Counted from the stretch's first letter, positions 45,274 through 55,549 are shown. The stretch: 64,000 bases of DNA from Chelonobacter oris (GCF_000772535.1 NZ_JSUM01000013.1:1-64000); one strand, 5' to 3'. Numbers and translations are program-made. The notes: generated by a model from the sequence alone, not told the origin.

Positions 45274-46158
45274 ATGCGCCATTTCAACGAGCTTCACGCC
45301 TTTATCACCGTTGCCCGAGCAGGCAGCTTCACCGCCGCCGCGCAACGGCTGGGCGTGTCGAAATCGGCGCTCAGCCAAACCATCGGCCATCTCGAAGGCC
45401 GCCTCAACCTGCGCCTGTTTAACCGCACCACCCGCAGCATTTCGCTCACCCCCGCCGGCGCGCAGTTGTTTGGCGAAACCGAACCGCACTTTGCCGCCAT
45501 TCAAGACGGCATCGACAATTTGGGCAATTTCAAAGACACCCTCAGCGGCAGCATCCGCATCAACACCAGCGAGCTGGCCGCCAACTTGATTCTCTATCCC
45601 AAACTCAAACCGCTGCTGGCGCAATATCCTGAGCTGCATATCGATTTAGTGGTCGACAACCGCTGGGTCGACATTGTCGGGCAGGGCTTCGATATGGGCG
45701 TGCGGCTGGGCTATGCCGTGCACCAAGACATGATTGCGGTGCAAATATCCGCCGCCGCCAAAATGGTGGTAGTGGCCAGCCCCGACTACTTGCACGGCAA
45801 ACCCGCCGTAGCGGACATCAGCGATTTGCTGCAACACCGCCTGATCGGCATGCGTTTTTCGTCCGACCATCAACAGACGGCGTGGGAGTTTAGCGTTAAC
45901 AACCAAACCGTCGCCTTCCAGCCGCAAGCGCCATTTTCAGCCAACAACAACCTGCGCTACCAAGCCGTGCGCGACGGGCTGGGCATCGCCTGGCTGCCCG
46001 AAATGGCGGTAAAAAACGACCTCGACAGCGGCAGCCTGATCGAGCTCTTGGGCGAATACGCCATCGTTTACGAGCCGCTTTATCTGTATTACCCTAACCG
46101 CAAAGGCCACTTAAACATCTTCAAAATCGTGGTAGACGCGCTGCGTTGGCGCGATTGA
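45274..46158 (+). CDS. LysR-family regulator
   Basis: The 294-aa product starts MRHFNELHAFITVARAGSFT, with HTH AAQRLGVSKSALSQTIGHLEG and RLFNRTTRSISLT. It diverges from the secreted hydrolase and cupin/CMD operon and probably controls it. The 305-bp gap holds a USS-DUS near 45079. A cyclophilin-like gene follows on the same strand. A USS lies in the frame (45483-45491). Confidence 0.89.
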   Translation: MRHFNELHAFITVARAGSFTAAAQRLGVSKSALSQTIGHLEGRLNLRLFNRTTRSISLTPAGAQLFGETEPHFAAIQDGIDNLGNFKDTLSGSIRINTSELAANLILYPKLKPLLAQYPELHIDLVVDNRWVDIVGQGFDMGVRLGYAVHQDMIAVQISAAAKMVVVASPDYLHGKPAVADISDLLQHRLIGMRFSSDHQQTAWEFSVNNQTVAFQPQAPFSANNNLRYQAVRDGLGIAWLPEMAVKNDLDSGSLIELLGEYAIVYEPLYLYYPNRKGHLNIFKIVVDALRWRD

Positions 46159-46200
46159 CCGTTTGAGGCCGTCTGAAAGACCTGAAAAAAGGAGAAGAAC

Positions 46201-46620
46201 ATGAAAAAACGCTTAGCCGCCATCACCTTAGCGCTGATCGGATTGGCGCTTCACCCCCTATCGGAGGCCAAAGACATGAAAGTCAAAATCACGCTCGACA
46301 ACCACGTGCGCTACGCCACCCTCGCCGACAACCCCGCCGCCCAAAGCCTGTTTGCGCGCCTGCCGCTCAGCCTGCCGCTGAAAGATTACGCCGCCACCGA
46401 AAAAGTTGCCTACCCCAACTTCAAACTCAACACCAACCGCGCCCCCGCCCGCTACCGCGGCCGCCCCGGCGACATCACCTATTACGCCCCGTGGGGCAAC
46501 CTGGCGCTGTTTTACCAACGCGGCCCCGAAGCCGCCGGCCTGATTTACCTCGGCCGCTTCGACAGCGACTACCAACCCCTGCTCAACGCCGGCCATATCA
46601 AAATCGAAGCCGCACATTAA
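46201..46620 (+). CDS. Secreted cyclophilin-like fold protein
   Basis: The 139-aa product has a signal peptide (MKKRLAAITLALIGLALHPL) and the cyclophilin-like_2 pattern: VRYATLADNPAAQSLFARLP, LPLKDYAATEKVAYP, then RGRPGDITYYAPWGNLALFY. Proteins of this family often stand beside LysR, AKR and hydrolase genes in redox clusters. Function unknown. GGAG precedes the ATG. It is 42 bp after the LysR gene with one DUS (46166) between. Confidence 0.84.
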   Translation: MKKRLAAITLALIGLALHPLSEAKDMKVKITLDNHVRYATLADNPAAQSLFARLPLSLPLKDYAATEKVAYPNFKLNTNRAPARYRGRPGDITYYAPWGNLALFYQRGPEAAGLIYLGRFDSDYQPLLNAGHIKIEAAH

Positions 46621-46637
46621 CCCTAACCGCACTGCTA

Positions 46638-46686
46638 AGGCCGTCTGAAAACCGTTTCACATCAAAAGTGCGGTTTCAGACGGCCT
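46638..46686. terminator. Composite DUS-USS-DUS hairpin (49 bp)
   Basis: AGGCCGTCTGAAAACCGTTTCACATCAAAAGTGCGGTTTCAGACGGCCT in outline: outer DUS arms with one USS. A near-identical 49-bp copy (three or four base changes in the loop) lies at 51782-51830. Confidence 0.82.
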
Positions 46687-46888
46687 ATGGGCTTCCAAGA
46701 CGGATATGTGATACGCATTTTATCAAGTTGGCGTGTTATGATTTGCTGTAATAAATATACAGGTTTTTAAATAAGTATCGTCAAATCAGCAACTAACGAC
46801 AACATGATGATGAAGAATGGTTTTTTGTGCTTTACCGCTTTGGCATTACAAAATCCGAAATCATCAACAATCTTAAAGGCGGATACCC

Positions 46889-47628
46889 ATGGCAAACAGA
46901 ATCTTAAAAGACATACGCTACTACGAAAGCACGCATCAGAATATTGAAGGGCAAAGCCTTCCCAACAATTTAGGCAAACTTTTCGTTCCGACCGGCGATA
47001 CGCCCTACATCGGGCAACGCATCGCAAGAAAGTTGAACGAGCTGAAATACTCTTATGGGGAGTTTGACCATATCTATATCAACTTCACAACCTTCATTCA
47101 AGCGCATGAAATCATTGTTTCCGACAGGGATACTGATAGTAGAATCAAATAGATAGATTTGGCATTGATGCGGATAAATTAAACTCGCTTCAAGACATTG
47201 AAAAAGACCATTTTATAAAATCTTCAACTTTCAAAATATTAAGCCATATAAGCCAAGGTGAGAATTTGGCATTGGTGAAGCAGACTGAAAAATTGTTGGC
47301 TGAATTGGATACAGAAATCAAAATTCACTTCAAAACCAAGGAAACAAATTCGTACAAAGTGGTTATCTATTATCAAATAGCATCGATAAACGGCGGCACG
47401 CAAGCATTAATCGAGTATCACGACAAGAAAAACAATATTGGTAAAACAGCGAGCTATAAACTTCAACATGATGAAGATATTGATACGCAGGTCGACACCA
47501 TAAGTGTCAAAGACGGCCTAATTATGTTGAAACTCAAAAAATCGTTTAGCGCCACACTCATCAATCAACGATACAACACACCGATAGTATTGAAAATTAG
47601 CGAACTCACAGAAATAAACTGCCATTAA
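46889..47628 (+). pseudogene. Unrecognised gene split by a frameshift (possibly immunity-type)
   Basis: The first frame (46889-47152) encodes MANRILKDIRYYESTHQNIE ... YGEFDHIYINFTT and stops at 47150. The next frame is open from about 47143 to 47628 (DRFGIDADKLNSLQDIEKDH ... KISELTEINCH). Together they would give about 245 aa, so one gene with a frameshift near 47145 is likely. AT-rich against its neighbours. The N-terminal part vaguely recalls immunity proteins of polymorphic-toxin systems, but this is weak; no toxin gene is near. Confidence 0.55.
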
Positions 47629-47643
47629 ATATACTGTATCTTG

Positions 47644-47696
47644 ATGCCGTCTGAAAGCCTCACTTTTGATAATAAAAGTGCGGTTTCAGACGGCCT
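47644..47696. terminator. Composite hairpin with AT-DUS left arm
   Basis: ATGCCGTCTGAA (47644-47655), CTCACTTTTGATAATAAAAGTGCGG and TTTCAGACGGCCT. The left arm has the AT-type DUS used by N. meningitidis/gonorrhoeae, the right arm the AG-type. The inner left USS arm is decayed. Confidence 0.78.
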
Positions 47697-47736
47697 TAAA
47701 CAGACAATCGACGCCCAAGTGCGGTCGGATGGGCGG

Positions 47737-48654
47737 TTATGGCTGTGGTGTTTGCAGTTCGGCAAGTAAAAAATTTGTTAACGCTTTAATTTTCATGATG
47801 CTTTTGCTGGCGGGCGGGTAAACCAGATAAATACCGTCGCGCTCTTTTGCGGTGTCGGGCATGAGTGTCCACTCGGGCAGAAGGCGAACGAGCCGGCCTT
47901 GGGCGAGCGGGGTGTCGATCAGCCAGTCGGGCAGGTGGGCGATGCCGATAGCGGCTAAGGCGTAGTTCAGCAGCAGCTCGGTGTGGTTGGTGCTCAGGCT
48001 GCCTTGCACTTGCACGGTTTGCGTGCCGTGGTGTGGGTGGCTGAACGACCATTTTGCCGCCGTATGATGAGGCGGCATGAAAACCAGACAATTGTGCTGC
48101 GGCAAATCGCTTGGTGCGGCCGGCGTGCCCCGCTGCACCAGATAGTCGGGGCTGGCGCACAACACGCGTTGCTGCGGGGCAAGGTATTTCGCCACCAGCC
48201 CGTCATCGCCGACCCGACCGACCCGAACGGCCAAATCATAGCGCCCTTCCGCCAAGTCAAAAAAATCATCGGCGGCATGGGCTTCCAGCCGGATATGCGG
48301 ATAGCGGCGGGCAAATGCGGCCAACAGCGGCGCCAGCTTGGCATGGCCGTAAGCCGGCGGATAGGTAATGCGCAGTTTGCCCTGCAATTGCTCGGCTTCC
48401 TGCTTCAGCGAAAGGTTGGCGGCATGCAGCTCGTCTAAAACCGCGCGGGTTTGCTGCAAATAATGTATGCCGGCATTGGTTAGGGTGATGCGGCGGGTGG
48501 AGCGGTTTAACAGGCTCACGCCTAAGGTTTGCTCCAAGCGGTCGATTTGTCGTGCCACCGATGAAACGGCCAGATTAAGTTGGCGGGCGGTGGCGCTGAA
48601 ATTGGCAGTTTCGGCAACGGAATGAAAAATGGTAAGTGCGGAAAAAAAGTCCAT
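47737..48654 (-). CDS. LysR-family regulator
   Basis: The 305-aa product starts MDFFSALTIFHSVAETANFS, with HTH ARQLNLAVSSVARQIDRLEQ. It belongs to the same DmlR/CrgA-like group as the LysR protein at 40399. It diverges from a zinc-type alcohol dehydrogenase/quinone oxidoreductase with 138 bp between, so that is the likely target. Confidence 0.88.
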   Translation of the reverse strand: MDFFSALTIFHSVAETANFSATARQLNLAVSSVARQIDRLEQTLGVSLLNRSTRRITLTNAGIHYLQQTRAVLDELHAANLSLKQEAEQLQGKLRITYPPAYGHAKLAPLLAAFARRYPHIRLEAHAADDFFDLAEGRYDLAVRVGRVGDDGLVAKYLAPQQRVLCASPDYLVQRGTPAAPSDLPQHNCLVFMPPHHTAAKWSFSHPHHGTQTVQVQGSLSTNHTELLLNYALAAIGIAHLPDWLIDTPLAQGRLVRLLPEWTLMPDTAKERDGIYLVYPPASKSIMKIKALTNFLLAELQTPQP

Positions 48655-48792
48655 ATCAGGTTTCTCTTTTGCGTAAAAGGCAAAGCTGTTTCGCTTTTAT
48701 GGCATATTATCATTATTTTTAGGTGTAATATAATGGTGTCGAACGGATTTTTTAGTCATCGAAACCTTTACCGCAAAACCAAGGAGCGCAAC

Positions 48793-49791
48793 ATGTCAAA
48801 ACGCATTGTATTTAATCAAACCGGCGATGCCGATGTATTAGAGATTATCGAACACACCGAGCCGGCACCGGCCGCAGGCGAAGTTCAAATCAAGGTGCAC
48901 GCCATCGGCTTGAATCGGGCGGACATTATGTATCGCAACGGCGAAACCGGCGTGAAGGATTTTCCCGCCCGTTTGGGTTATGAAGCCAGCGGCGAAGTGG
49001 TGGCGGTGGGCGGCGGCGTGGCCGGATTTGCCGTGGGCGATCGGGTGGCGTCGATTCCGGCATTCAGCTTTGCCGACTATGCCGCTTACGGCGAAATCGT
49101 CAATCTGCCCGCCCGCGCACTGGTGAAAATGCCTGCCGGCCAGTCGTGGGTTGAAGCGGCGGCGAGCTGGATGCAATACATCACCGCATTCGGCGCACTG
49201 GTGGCATATGCCCGCTTGCAGGCGGGGGATTTTGTGATTATCAATGCCGCCTCCAGCAGCGTGGGTGTGGCAGCGATTCAAATCGCCAATATGGTGGGGG
49301 CGGTGCCGATTGCCGTCAGCCGCAGCGCCGCCAAAACGCAGGAATTGCTCGATGCAGGCGCTAAGCAGGTGATTGTTGCCGCCGAAGAAAACCTGAGCGA
49401 GCGGGTGCTCGCCATCACCGGCGGCAAGGGCGCCCGTGTGGCGTTTGATCCGGTCGGGGGCAAAGGCGCCACAGAGATTCTGAATGCCTTGTCTGACGAA
49501 GGGCAGTATTATCAATACGGCACTTTATCGGGCGAACCGCTCACCGTGCCGGCGTGGACGCTTATCGGCAAACGTCTGACTTTGCGCGGCTATGTGTTGT
49601 TTGACATCACGCAGAATGCGCAAAAGCTGGCGCAGGCCAAAGCCTTTATCACCCAAGGGTTGAGCGACGGCCGATTGAAACCGCTGATTGCCAAAGTGTT
49701 TGACTTTGATGATGTCCGCCAAGCACACCGCTTGATGGAGCAGGGCAGCCAAGTGGGCAAAATCGTGCTTCAAACCCATTTGCAACAATAA
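48793..49791 (+). CDS. MDR-family zinc-type alcohol dehydrogenase / quinone oxidoreductase
   Basis: The 332-aa product has the MDR fold: GLNRADIMYRNGETG, LGYEASGEVVAVGGGVAGFAVGDRV, and the Rossmann region VIINAASSSVGVAAIQIANM. It lacks the zinc-binding Cys cluster, so a quinone- or enone-reducing role is likelier than a zinc alcohol dehydrogenase. AAGGAG precedes the ATG at 48793; a much longer frame opens at 48580. Regulated probably by the divergent LysR gene. Confidence 0.88.
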   Translation: MSKRIVFNQTGDADVLEIIEHTEPAPAAGEVQIKVHAIGLNRADIMYRNGETGVKDFPARLGYEASGEVVAVGGGVAGFAVGDRVASIPAFSFADYAAYGEIVNLPARALVKMPAGQSWVEAAASWMQYITAFGALVAYARLQAGDFVIINAASSSVGVAAIQIANMVGAVPIAVSRSAAKTQELLDAGAKQVIVAAEENLSERVLAITGGKGARVAFDPVGGKGATEILNALSDEGQYYQYGTLSGEPLTVPAWTLIGKRLTLRGYVLFDITQNAQKLAQAKAFITQGLSDGRLKPLIAKVFDFDDVRQAHRLMEQGSQVGKIVLQTHLQQ

Positions 49792-49832
49792 GCCAACGGC
49801 GTTGGCCCGACTCATTATCATCTTCCTATAAG

Positions 49833-49884
49833 AAGCCGTCTGAAACCGCACTTTGATGATGAAAGTGCGGTTTTCAGACGGCCT
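49833..49884. terminator. Nested composite DUS-USS hairpin
   Basis: AAGCCGTCTGAAACCGCACTTT, loop GATGATG, AAAGTGCGG, TTTTCAGACGGCCT. Both arms carry DUS and USS. It lies between the convergent MDR and hydrolase genes. Confidence 0.85.
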
Positions 49885-49895
49885 TGATGCTTCAT

Positions 49896-50828
49896 TTAGC
49901 GCTTAATCTGCACATCCTGCCAGTTTTGCGTATTGCGGCGGATTTCGGGCGCAGCGCCGGCAAACACTTGTGCGGCTTCGCTGTCGTTCATCAGCGTATA
50001 GCGGAACCATGCCGTCATGTAGCCGTCGGGCAGATAGAGCAGTTCGCCATGGTCTGCATGGCTGCGCCGTGCCATCACGGTGAGGCCGTTGCCGGATATT
50101 CGGGCGTAATTGTCGCGCAGGGAGGTGAGCGGTGCAATGCCGCTGTCGGGGTCTTTGCCGTCGCCGCCGTCAAAAGGGCCTGTGCCGGCGTTCATAAAAT
50201 ACGGCACGTTTATTTTGCCTACGTTATACGGCCATTTCAGCGCTAAAGCCAAGGCATGTTTGGGGGTGCTGGCCGTGTAGAGCGCTTTGAACTGATGGCT
50301 GTTGGCGAAGTTGCCGACCGCATTAATAGCGCCGACACCGCCTTGCGAATGACCACTCACGCCGGCACGGTTGATGTCGAGCTTGCGGTAGAACAGGCTG
50401 TCGGGATGTTGATTTTGCTGCTGCAAAAAGGCCAAGCTTTGCGATGTAGACGAGCCGTCCCAACTGCTGGAGTCGTCGTTGCCGATGACCACAAAACCCC
50501 ATGAGGCCAGATGGTTAAAAATGGCTTCATATTTGTAATATGCCACACCGGAGCCGTTGGCAAATACCACCACCGGATAAGTCTGCTTGCTGTGCGGCAG
50601 ATCGGCGGGATACCAAACCTTGTATGTTTTAAAACGCTGCCGGCCGCCGGCAAAGGTTTGCGAGGCGGTATGAAAAGTGCCCGGCGCGGTGTATTTGCGC
50701 TCCAGCGGCATTCCGGTTTGCGTTTTCTGATAGTAGTCTGATGCGACCATCGCCGGCATCATGCGGTCTAGCGCCGAGCAGCCGGCTAAAGCGAGCAGCG
50801 TTAAAGCAGCCGCTAAGATCTTTTTCAT
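49896..50828 (-). CDS. Alpha/beta hydrolase lipoprotein (chlorophyllase/DLH-like)
   Basis: The 310-aa product has lipobox LLALAGC in MKKILAAALTLLALAGCSAL. Fold: YPVVVFANGSGVAYYKYEAI (oxyanion), GVSGHSQGGVGA (nucleophile Ser), and RSHADHGELLY (His). It is a third type of envelope hydrolase in the window, unlike the paired paralogues. Substrate unknown. Probably in one unit with no neighbours: a DUS near 50864 separates it from the glycine-zipper gene. Confidence 0.84.
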   Translation of the reverse strand: MKKILAAALTLLALAGCSALDRMMPAMVASDYYQKTQTGMPLERKYTAPGTFHTASQTFAGGRQRFKTYKVWYPADLPHSKQTYPVVVFANGSGVAYYKYEAIFNHLASWGFVVIGNDDSSSWDGSSTSQSLAFLQQQNQHPDSLFYRKLDINRAGVSGHSQGGVGAINAVGNFANSHQFKALYTASTPKHALALALKWPYNVGKINVPYFMNAGTGPFDGGDGKDPDSGIAPLTSLRDNYARISGNGLTVMARRSHADHGELLYLPDGYMTAWFRYTLMNDSEAAQVFAGAAPEIRRNTQNWQDVQIKR

Positions 50829-50880
50829 GGGCTTTTCCTGATTAAAATATCGCGTGAAACTGTTTCAGACGGCCTGCGGC

Positions 50881-51108
50881 TTATCGGCGGTAATAGCGGT
50901 CTTCTTTATTCAACTGGCTGCCGATCACGCCGCCCAGCGCCGCACCGCCCAACGTTGCGCCCGAATCACCGCCGATCAGATGGCCGGCGGCACCGCCGAT
51001 GACCGCACCGGCAACCATATTACGCTGTTGGCGGTCCAAGCTGCCGCACGCACTTAATGACAGAATGATGGCAAACACAGCCAATATTTTGAAAACAGTT
51101 TTCTTCAT
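50881..51108 (-). CDS. Glycine-zipper lipoprotein (OsmB-like)
   Basis: The 75-aa product has lipobox LSLSAC, then VAGAVIGGAAGHLIGGDSGA and LGGAALGGVIGSQL, a glycine-zipper hairpin like OsmB/SlyB proteins. It ends in a basic RYYRR tail. Outer-membrane-linked stress lipoprotein by family. It diverges from a TetR-type gene with 132 bp between. Confidence 0.82.
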   Translation of the reverse strand: MKKTVFKILAVFAIILSLSACGSLDRQQRNMVAGAVIGGAAGHLIGGDSGATLGGAALGGVIGSQLNKEDRYYRR

Positions 51109-51240
51109 GATGTATCCTTACCGGTTGGCATATTGATGAAAAGTGTTACATCTGTAACAATGTATACGGTATGGTAATCAGCGATTCAAGCAAAGGCAAT
51201 GCAAAATCGGCAAGCTGAAACAAAACGGGGAATATGTAAC

Positions 51241-51771
51241 ATGGCAAAAACGCTCAACACAGTGGTGAAAGAAAGCATCACCCAAGCCCTGCTGCGCCTG
51301 ATGGAAACGCAGGATTTCTATGCCGTCAGTATTACCGACATCACTAAACTGGCAGGGGTGAGCCGCATTTCGTTTTACCGTAATTTCGACTCGAAAGAAG
51401 ATGTGCTGATCAAACATCTGCAAACAGAAACCATGGCGGAATTGGCGGCAAACATCATCGAACCCACCACCCGCTATATTTTTATCGGGATTTTTCATGC
51501 CATCAACCGTGTCGGTGAGCTGGTAGATTTATTGTATGCCCGCAATCTGTCACACCTGTTTTTAGCATACATCCGCGCCTGCTGCGGCGCCCGCCCTGAA
51601 TTGGACAACGAAACCGCACATCGGAATTCACTAATTATGGGCATTTGCTTTGGCGCATTAGATGAATGGATACGGCGCGGCCGTCAGGAAGACGTGGAAG
51701 AAATGGCGGCGTCGGTGCACCGGCTGTTGGATAAAATCGCAACGGAATGGGATACGCCCAAAGAAACGTAG
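51241..51771 (+). CDS. TetR/AcrR-family regulator
   Basis: The 176-aa product has an N-terminal TetR helix-turn-helix: MAKTLNTVVKESITQALLRL, VSITDITKLAGVSRISFYRNF and DSKEDVL. The remaining helical domain binds an unknown ligand. A longer frame opens at 51199; GGGGAATATGTAAC before the ATG at 51241 supports the shorter one. It faces the glycine-zipper gene. Confidence 0.87.
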   Translation: MAKTLNTVVKESITQALLRLMETQDFYAVSITDITKLAGVSRISFYRNFDSKEDVLIKHLQTETMAELAANIIEPTTRYIFIGIFHAINRVGELVDLLYARNLSHLFLAYIRACCGARPELDNETAHRNSLIMGICFGALDEWIRRGRQEDVEEMAASVHRLLDKIATEWDTPKET

Positions 51772-51781
51772 CGCTGCTGTC

Positions 51782-51830
51782 AGGCCGTCTGAAAACCGTT
51801 TCGTATTAAAAGTGCGGTTTCAGACGGCCT
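51782..51830. terminator. Composite DUS-USS-DUS hairpin (49 bp, second copy)
   Basis: Same layout and nearly the same bases as 46638-46686: AGGCCGTCTGAAAACCGTTT, then AAAAGTGCGG and TTTCAGACGGCCT. It is the last composite before the type I restriction operon. Confidence 0.82.
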
Positions 51831-52120
51831 GATGAAATTCCAAAATCATGTATAGCAACATGATTGAAAATAACAAATTTTGATTGATGTGTGAGATGCT
51901 GGCTTTAAAAGCTCTTTATGATTAATGCGCATGGAAAATCAGTTTTTAGTTATTTTTATGGTCACGGATTGAACTGTTTCTATATTTAGATATTTATTCA
52001 ATGATATAATATTTATTTGTTAATTTAATTGTGCTATCTCAAATGAATGCCATAAGCATTATTATGTTAAAAAATGGTAGTTTGGGCTAATAGAGACATT
52101 ACACAAAGGATAAAAACACT

Positions 52121-53677
52121 ATGGCACAAAACGACACCAAAAAGAACGGTAATGGGGGCAATCTCGGTTTCGAGGCAGACCTTTTCAGGGCTGCCGACAA
52201 GCTGCGTGGCAATATGGAGCCAAGTGATTACAAGCATGTGGCACTTGGGCTCATCTTCTTAAAATATATCTCCGATGCTTTCGAGGCTAAGCACAATGCA
52301 CTGCTTGCAGAAGACGTGCAGGCAGCCGAGGATAAGGACGAATATCTCGCCGACAACGTGTTCTGGGTGCCAAAAGAAGCGCGCTGGTCACATCTGCAAG
52401 CCAACGCTAAATTACCCGCCATCGGAACATTGATTGATGATGCAATGCGTGCCATTGAGAAGGATAACGAGTCGCTCAAGGGCGTTTTACCCAAAGATTA
52501 CGCCCGCCCTGCACTTAACAAGGTGATGCTGGGTGAACTCATCGACCTGATATCGGGTATTACTTTGAACGAAGAAGGCGACCACTCAAAAGACATACTT
52601 GGGCGGGTATATGAATATTTTCTCGGTCAGTTTGCAGGTGCTGAAGGCAAACGTGGCGGTGAATTCTACACCCCGCGCTCAGTGGTGCGTGTACTGGTTG
52701 CAATGCTTGAACCTTACTCTGGTCGCATCTATGACCCGTGCTGTGGCTCCGGCGGGATGTTTGTGCAGTCGGAAAAGTTCGTACAGGAGCACGGTGGACG
52801 CATCGGCGACATTGCCATCTACGGGCAGGAATCGAACTACACCACATGGCGACTGGCAAAAATGAATCTGGCTGTGCGGGGTATTGACTCTGATATTCGC
52901 TGGAATAATGAAGGAAGCTTTCATAAAGACGAACTGCGGGATTTAAAGGCAGACTACATCCTCGCCAATCCCCCATTCAATATCTCCGACTGGGGCGGCG
53001 ACCGCCTGCGCGACGACGTGCGCTGGAAGTTCGGCGCACCGCCCGTGGGCAATGCCAACTACGCGTGGCTGCAACACATCCACCACCACCTCGCACCCAA
53101 CGGCACGGCCGGTGTGGTACTGGCCAATGGATCGATGAGTTCCAACCAATCCGGCGAAGGCGAGATCCGCAAGGCGATGCTCGAAGCCGACGCGGTGGAT
53201 TGCATGGTGGCACTGCCGGGTCAGCTCTTCTACTCCACGCAAATACCAGCGTGCCTGTGGTTTCTGGCCCGCAACAAAAATCCCGGCAAAGGCTGGCGTG
53301 ACCGGCGCGGGCACGTCCTGTTTATCGATGCCCGCAAGCTGGGCGTGCTCATCGACCGTACCCGACGCGAATTGAGCGACGCCGATATTCACCGCATCGC
53401 CACCACCTACCACGCCTGGCGCGGTGAGCAAGGCGCGGGCGAATACGCCGACGTGGCCGGTTTTTGCAAATCCGCCTCACTGGCAGACATCCACAAACAC
53501 GGCCATGTACTCACACCGGGGCGCTACGTCGGCGCGGCCGCCGTGGAAGACGACGGCGAGCCTTTCGCCGAAAAAATGGCGCGGCTCTCGGCGCAGTGGC
53601 GCGGGCAACGCGCGCAAGCGGCCAAGCTGGATGCGGCGATTGAGGCCAACCTGAAGGAGCTTGGGTATGGGGAGTGA
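52121..53677 (+). CDS. hsdM: Type I restriction methyltransferase subunit HsdM
   Basis: N6-adenine methyltransferase, 518 aa. An N-terminal helical domain ([20 protein letters not shown]), SAM motif [11 protein letters not shown] (205-212) and catalytic NPPF (283-286, [14 protein letters not shown]). It forms M2S with HsdS and R2M2S with HsdR. The 5' half is moderate in GC and the 3' half is higher. A 290-bp AT-rich promoter region precedes it. It overlaps the hsdS start by 11 bp. Confidence 0.96.
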   Translation: MAQNDTKKNGNGGNLGFEADLFRAADKLRGNMEPSDYKHVALGLIFLKYISDAFEAKHNALLAEDVQAAEDKDEYLADNVFWVPKEARWSHLQANAKLPAIGTLIDDAMRAIEKDNESLKGVLPKDYARPALNKVMLGELIDLISGITLNEEGDHSKDILGRVYEYFLGQFAGAEGKRGGEFYTPRSVVRVLVAMLEPYSGRIYDPCCGSGGMFVQSEKFVQEHGGRIGDIAIYGQESNYTTWRLAKMNLAVRGIDSDIRWNNEGSFHKDELRDLKADYILANPPFNISDWGGDRLRDDVRWKFGAPPVGNANYAWLQHIHHHLAPNGTAGVVLANGSMSSNQSGEGEIRKAMLEADAVDCMVALPGQLFYSTQIPACLWFLARNKNPGKGWRDRRGHVLFIDARKLGVLIDRTRRELSDADIHRIATTYHAWRGEQGAGEYADVAGFCKSASLADIHKHGHVLTPGRYVGAAAVEDDGEPFAEKMARLSAQWRGQRAQAAKLDAAIEANLKELGYGE

Positions 53678-54968
53678 GTGGACAGAAGAGCGGTTCGGCA
53701 GTCTCGTTCGATTCATTTCAGATAAATCACAGGCCAAAGACGCAAGTATTGACACCTACATATCCACTGAGAACATGATGGTGGATTTTGGAGGGATTGC
53801 ACCTGCGTCTGCGCTTCCACTTACTGGCAGCGTTACCAAGTTCAAGGTTGGCGACACGCTTTTTTCAAACATCCGTACTTACTTCAAAAAAGTATGGCAC
53901 GCGCGATTTGATGGATGCTGCTCGAACGACGTGTTGGTGTTTCGACCCGTAAATAAAGGTGCGCTGGCGCAGGACTACTTGCATCAGATATGTCGATGGG
54001 AAAAATTTACCGAACTGAGTATCCGAACATCAAAAGGCGCAAAGATGCCGCGTGGTGACAAGGGCGCCTTGGCAGATTTTAAATTTCGGCTCCCTCCCAT
54101 CGACGAACAACGCGCCATCGCCCACATCCTCGGCACGCTGGACGACAGGATCGAACTCAACCGCAGGCAGAATGAAACGCTGGAGGCCATGGCCCAGGCG
54201 CTGTTCAAGGCGTGGTTTGTTGATTTTGAGCCTGTACGAGCCAAAATGTCGGGCCGCTGGCAGCGAGGGCAATCATTGCCCGGCATGCCCGCACATCTTT
54301 ACGACCTGTTCCCCGAACGGCTGGTAGCGTCGGAATTAGGAGAGATTCCGGAAGGGTGGCGTTATTCGACGATTGGTGAAGAAGTCACGGTCTGTGGCGG
54401 CTCTACGCCCAGCACGAAAGAATCGGATTTTTGGGAAGGTGGGCAACACTGCTGGGCAACGCCCAAAGACCTGTCTGCCCTGAGGTTTCCTGTTTTGCTA
54501 GACACGAATCGAAAGATTACGGATGCTGGTCTTGCAAAGATCAGTTCTGGGCTCTTGCCAGTCGGCACGGTGTTGCTCTCTTCACGGGCACCAATTGGCT
54601 ATTTGGCGATTGCCGAAGTTCCGACAGCGATCAACCAAGGCTTCATCGCCATGAAATGTGATGGCGCTCTGCCAAATGTCTTCGTGTTGCCGTGGTGTAG
54701 GGAAAGCATGGATGCCATCGTCGGCAACGCTAATGGTTCGACTTTCCAAGAAATCAGTAAAAGCAACTTCCGACCACTTCGTATCGTAGTTCCTTCCGAC
54801 CCGGTGCTGACAAGTTTCACCAGGTCAGCAGGGTCTCTTTATCGACAACTGGCGGAAAACGAACGTGAGTCCCGCTCCCTCGCCCAACTGCGCGACACCC
54901 TGCTGCCTAAGCTTATTTCTGGCGAGTTACGCGTGCCGGATGTCGAGCGCATTTTGGGAGAGACGTAA
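53667..54968 (+). CDS. hsdS: Type I restriction specificity subunit HsdS
   Basis: The 433-aa product has two target-recognition domains (about residues 1-150 and 215-385). The conserved central repeat [36 protein letters not shown] and a final [19 protein letters not shown] follow. The domains differ in sequence, so the target is bipartite and cannot be read here. AAGGAG precedes the ATG at 53667, which lies inside the end of hsdM. kwaA follows 2 bp after the stop. Confidence 0.94.
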   Translation: MGSEWTEERFGSLVRFISDKSQAKDASIDTYISTENMMVDFGGIAPASALPLTGSVTKFKVGDTLFSNIRTYFKKVWHARFDGCCSNDVLVFRPVNKGALAQDYLHQICRWEKFTELSIRTSKGAKMPRGDKGALADFKFRLPPIDEQRAIAHILGTLDDRIELNRRQNETLEAMAQALFKAWFVDFEPVRAKMSGRWQRGQSLPGMPAHLYDLFPERLVASELGEIPEGWRYSTIGEEVTVCGGSTPSTKESDFWEGGQHCWATPKDLSALRFPVLLDTNRKITDAGLAKISSGLLPVGTVLLSSRAPIGYLAIAEVPTAINQGFIAMKCDGALPNVFVLPWCRESMDAIVGNANGSTFQEISKSNFRPLRIVVPSDPVLTSFTRSAGSLYRQLAENERESRSLAQLRDTLLPKLISGELRVPDVERILGET

Positions 54969-54970
54969 GC

Positions 54971-55549
54971 ATGACAAACACACGTCAGAAGATTGATCTT
55001 TACATCCTATCTCTGGGTTTATTGTTTATCTTCTTTTTCATTATTTCGGTGGAGCCTCCAACGTCCTTTTTTTTTGAGGAGTTCGAGAGCTGGGAAAATC
55101 TCGTAATGAATAACCCTCTCCCCGTGATTTCAATATTCGGCCTGCTTTATTGTCTGTTTGCATATCTTCGATTTGACTTCGATTTGAAAGGCGCGAACGA
55201 AATACCTTTCGAAGTAAAGAAGCTGGAAAATATTAACTACGAGCATCTGACGTTTCTTGCCACCTATGTAGTGCCACTGATCAGCTTCGATTTTGACAGT
55301 GGCCGACAACTGATTGTGCTGGCGCTTCTGCTTGTAGTGATGGGGATAATCTATATCAAGACGGATTTGTTTTATGCCAATCCGTCCCTAGCGCTTCTTG
55401 GTTTCCACATATACCGTGCCAGCGGTCATTTCAAGAACGGTGAGAGGGAAGGAATTACATTGATTTGTCGTGAGCGGTTGGTGGAGAACCAGAGGGTTTC
55501 GTACATAAAGTTGGATGAAAAAATTTACTATGTAAGGAGTGTCAAGTGA
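54971..55549 (+). CDS. kwaA: Kiwa defence membrane protein KwaA
   Basis: The 192-aa product has four hydrophobic segments: LYILSLGLLFIFFFIISV (10-27), PLPVISIFGLLYCLFAYL (48-65), about 92-108 and LIVLALLLVVMGIIYI (114-129), then a soluble tail. The size, membrane layout and place directly before a DUF4868 gene fit KwaA, the inner-membrane sensor of Kiwa anti-phage defence. It lies 2 bp after hsdS and its stop overlaps the kwaB start (GTGA), so it is fully built into the hsd operon. Confidence 0.82.
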   Translation: MTNTRQKIDLYILSLGLLFIFFFIISVEPPTSFFFEEFESWENLVMNNPLPVISIFGLLYCLFAYLRFDFDLKGANEIPFEVKKLENINYEHLTFLATYVVPLISFDFDSGRQLIVLALLLVVMGIIYIKTDLFYANPSLALLGFHIYRASGHFKNGEREGITLICRERLVENQRVSYIKLDEKIYYVRSVK

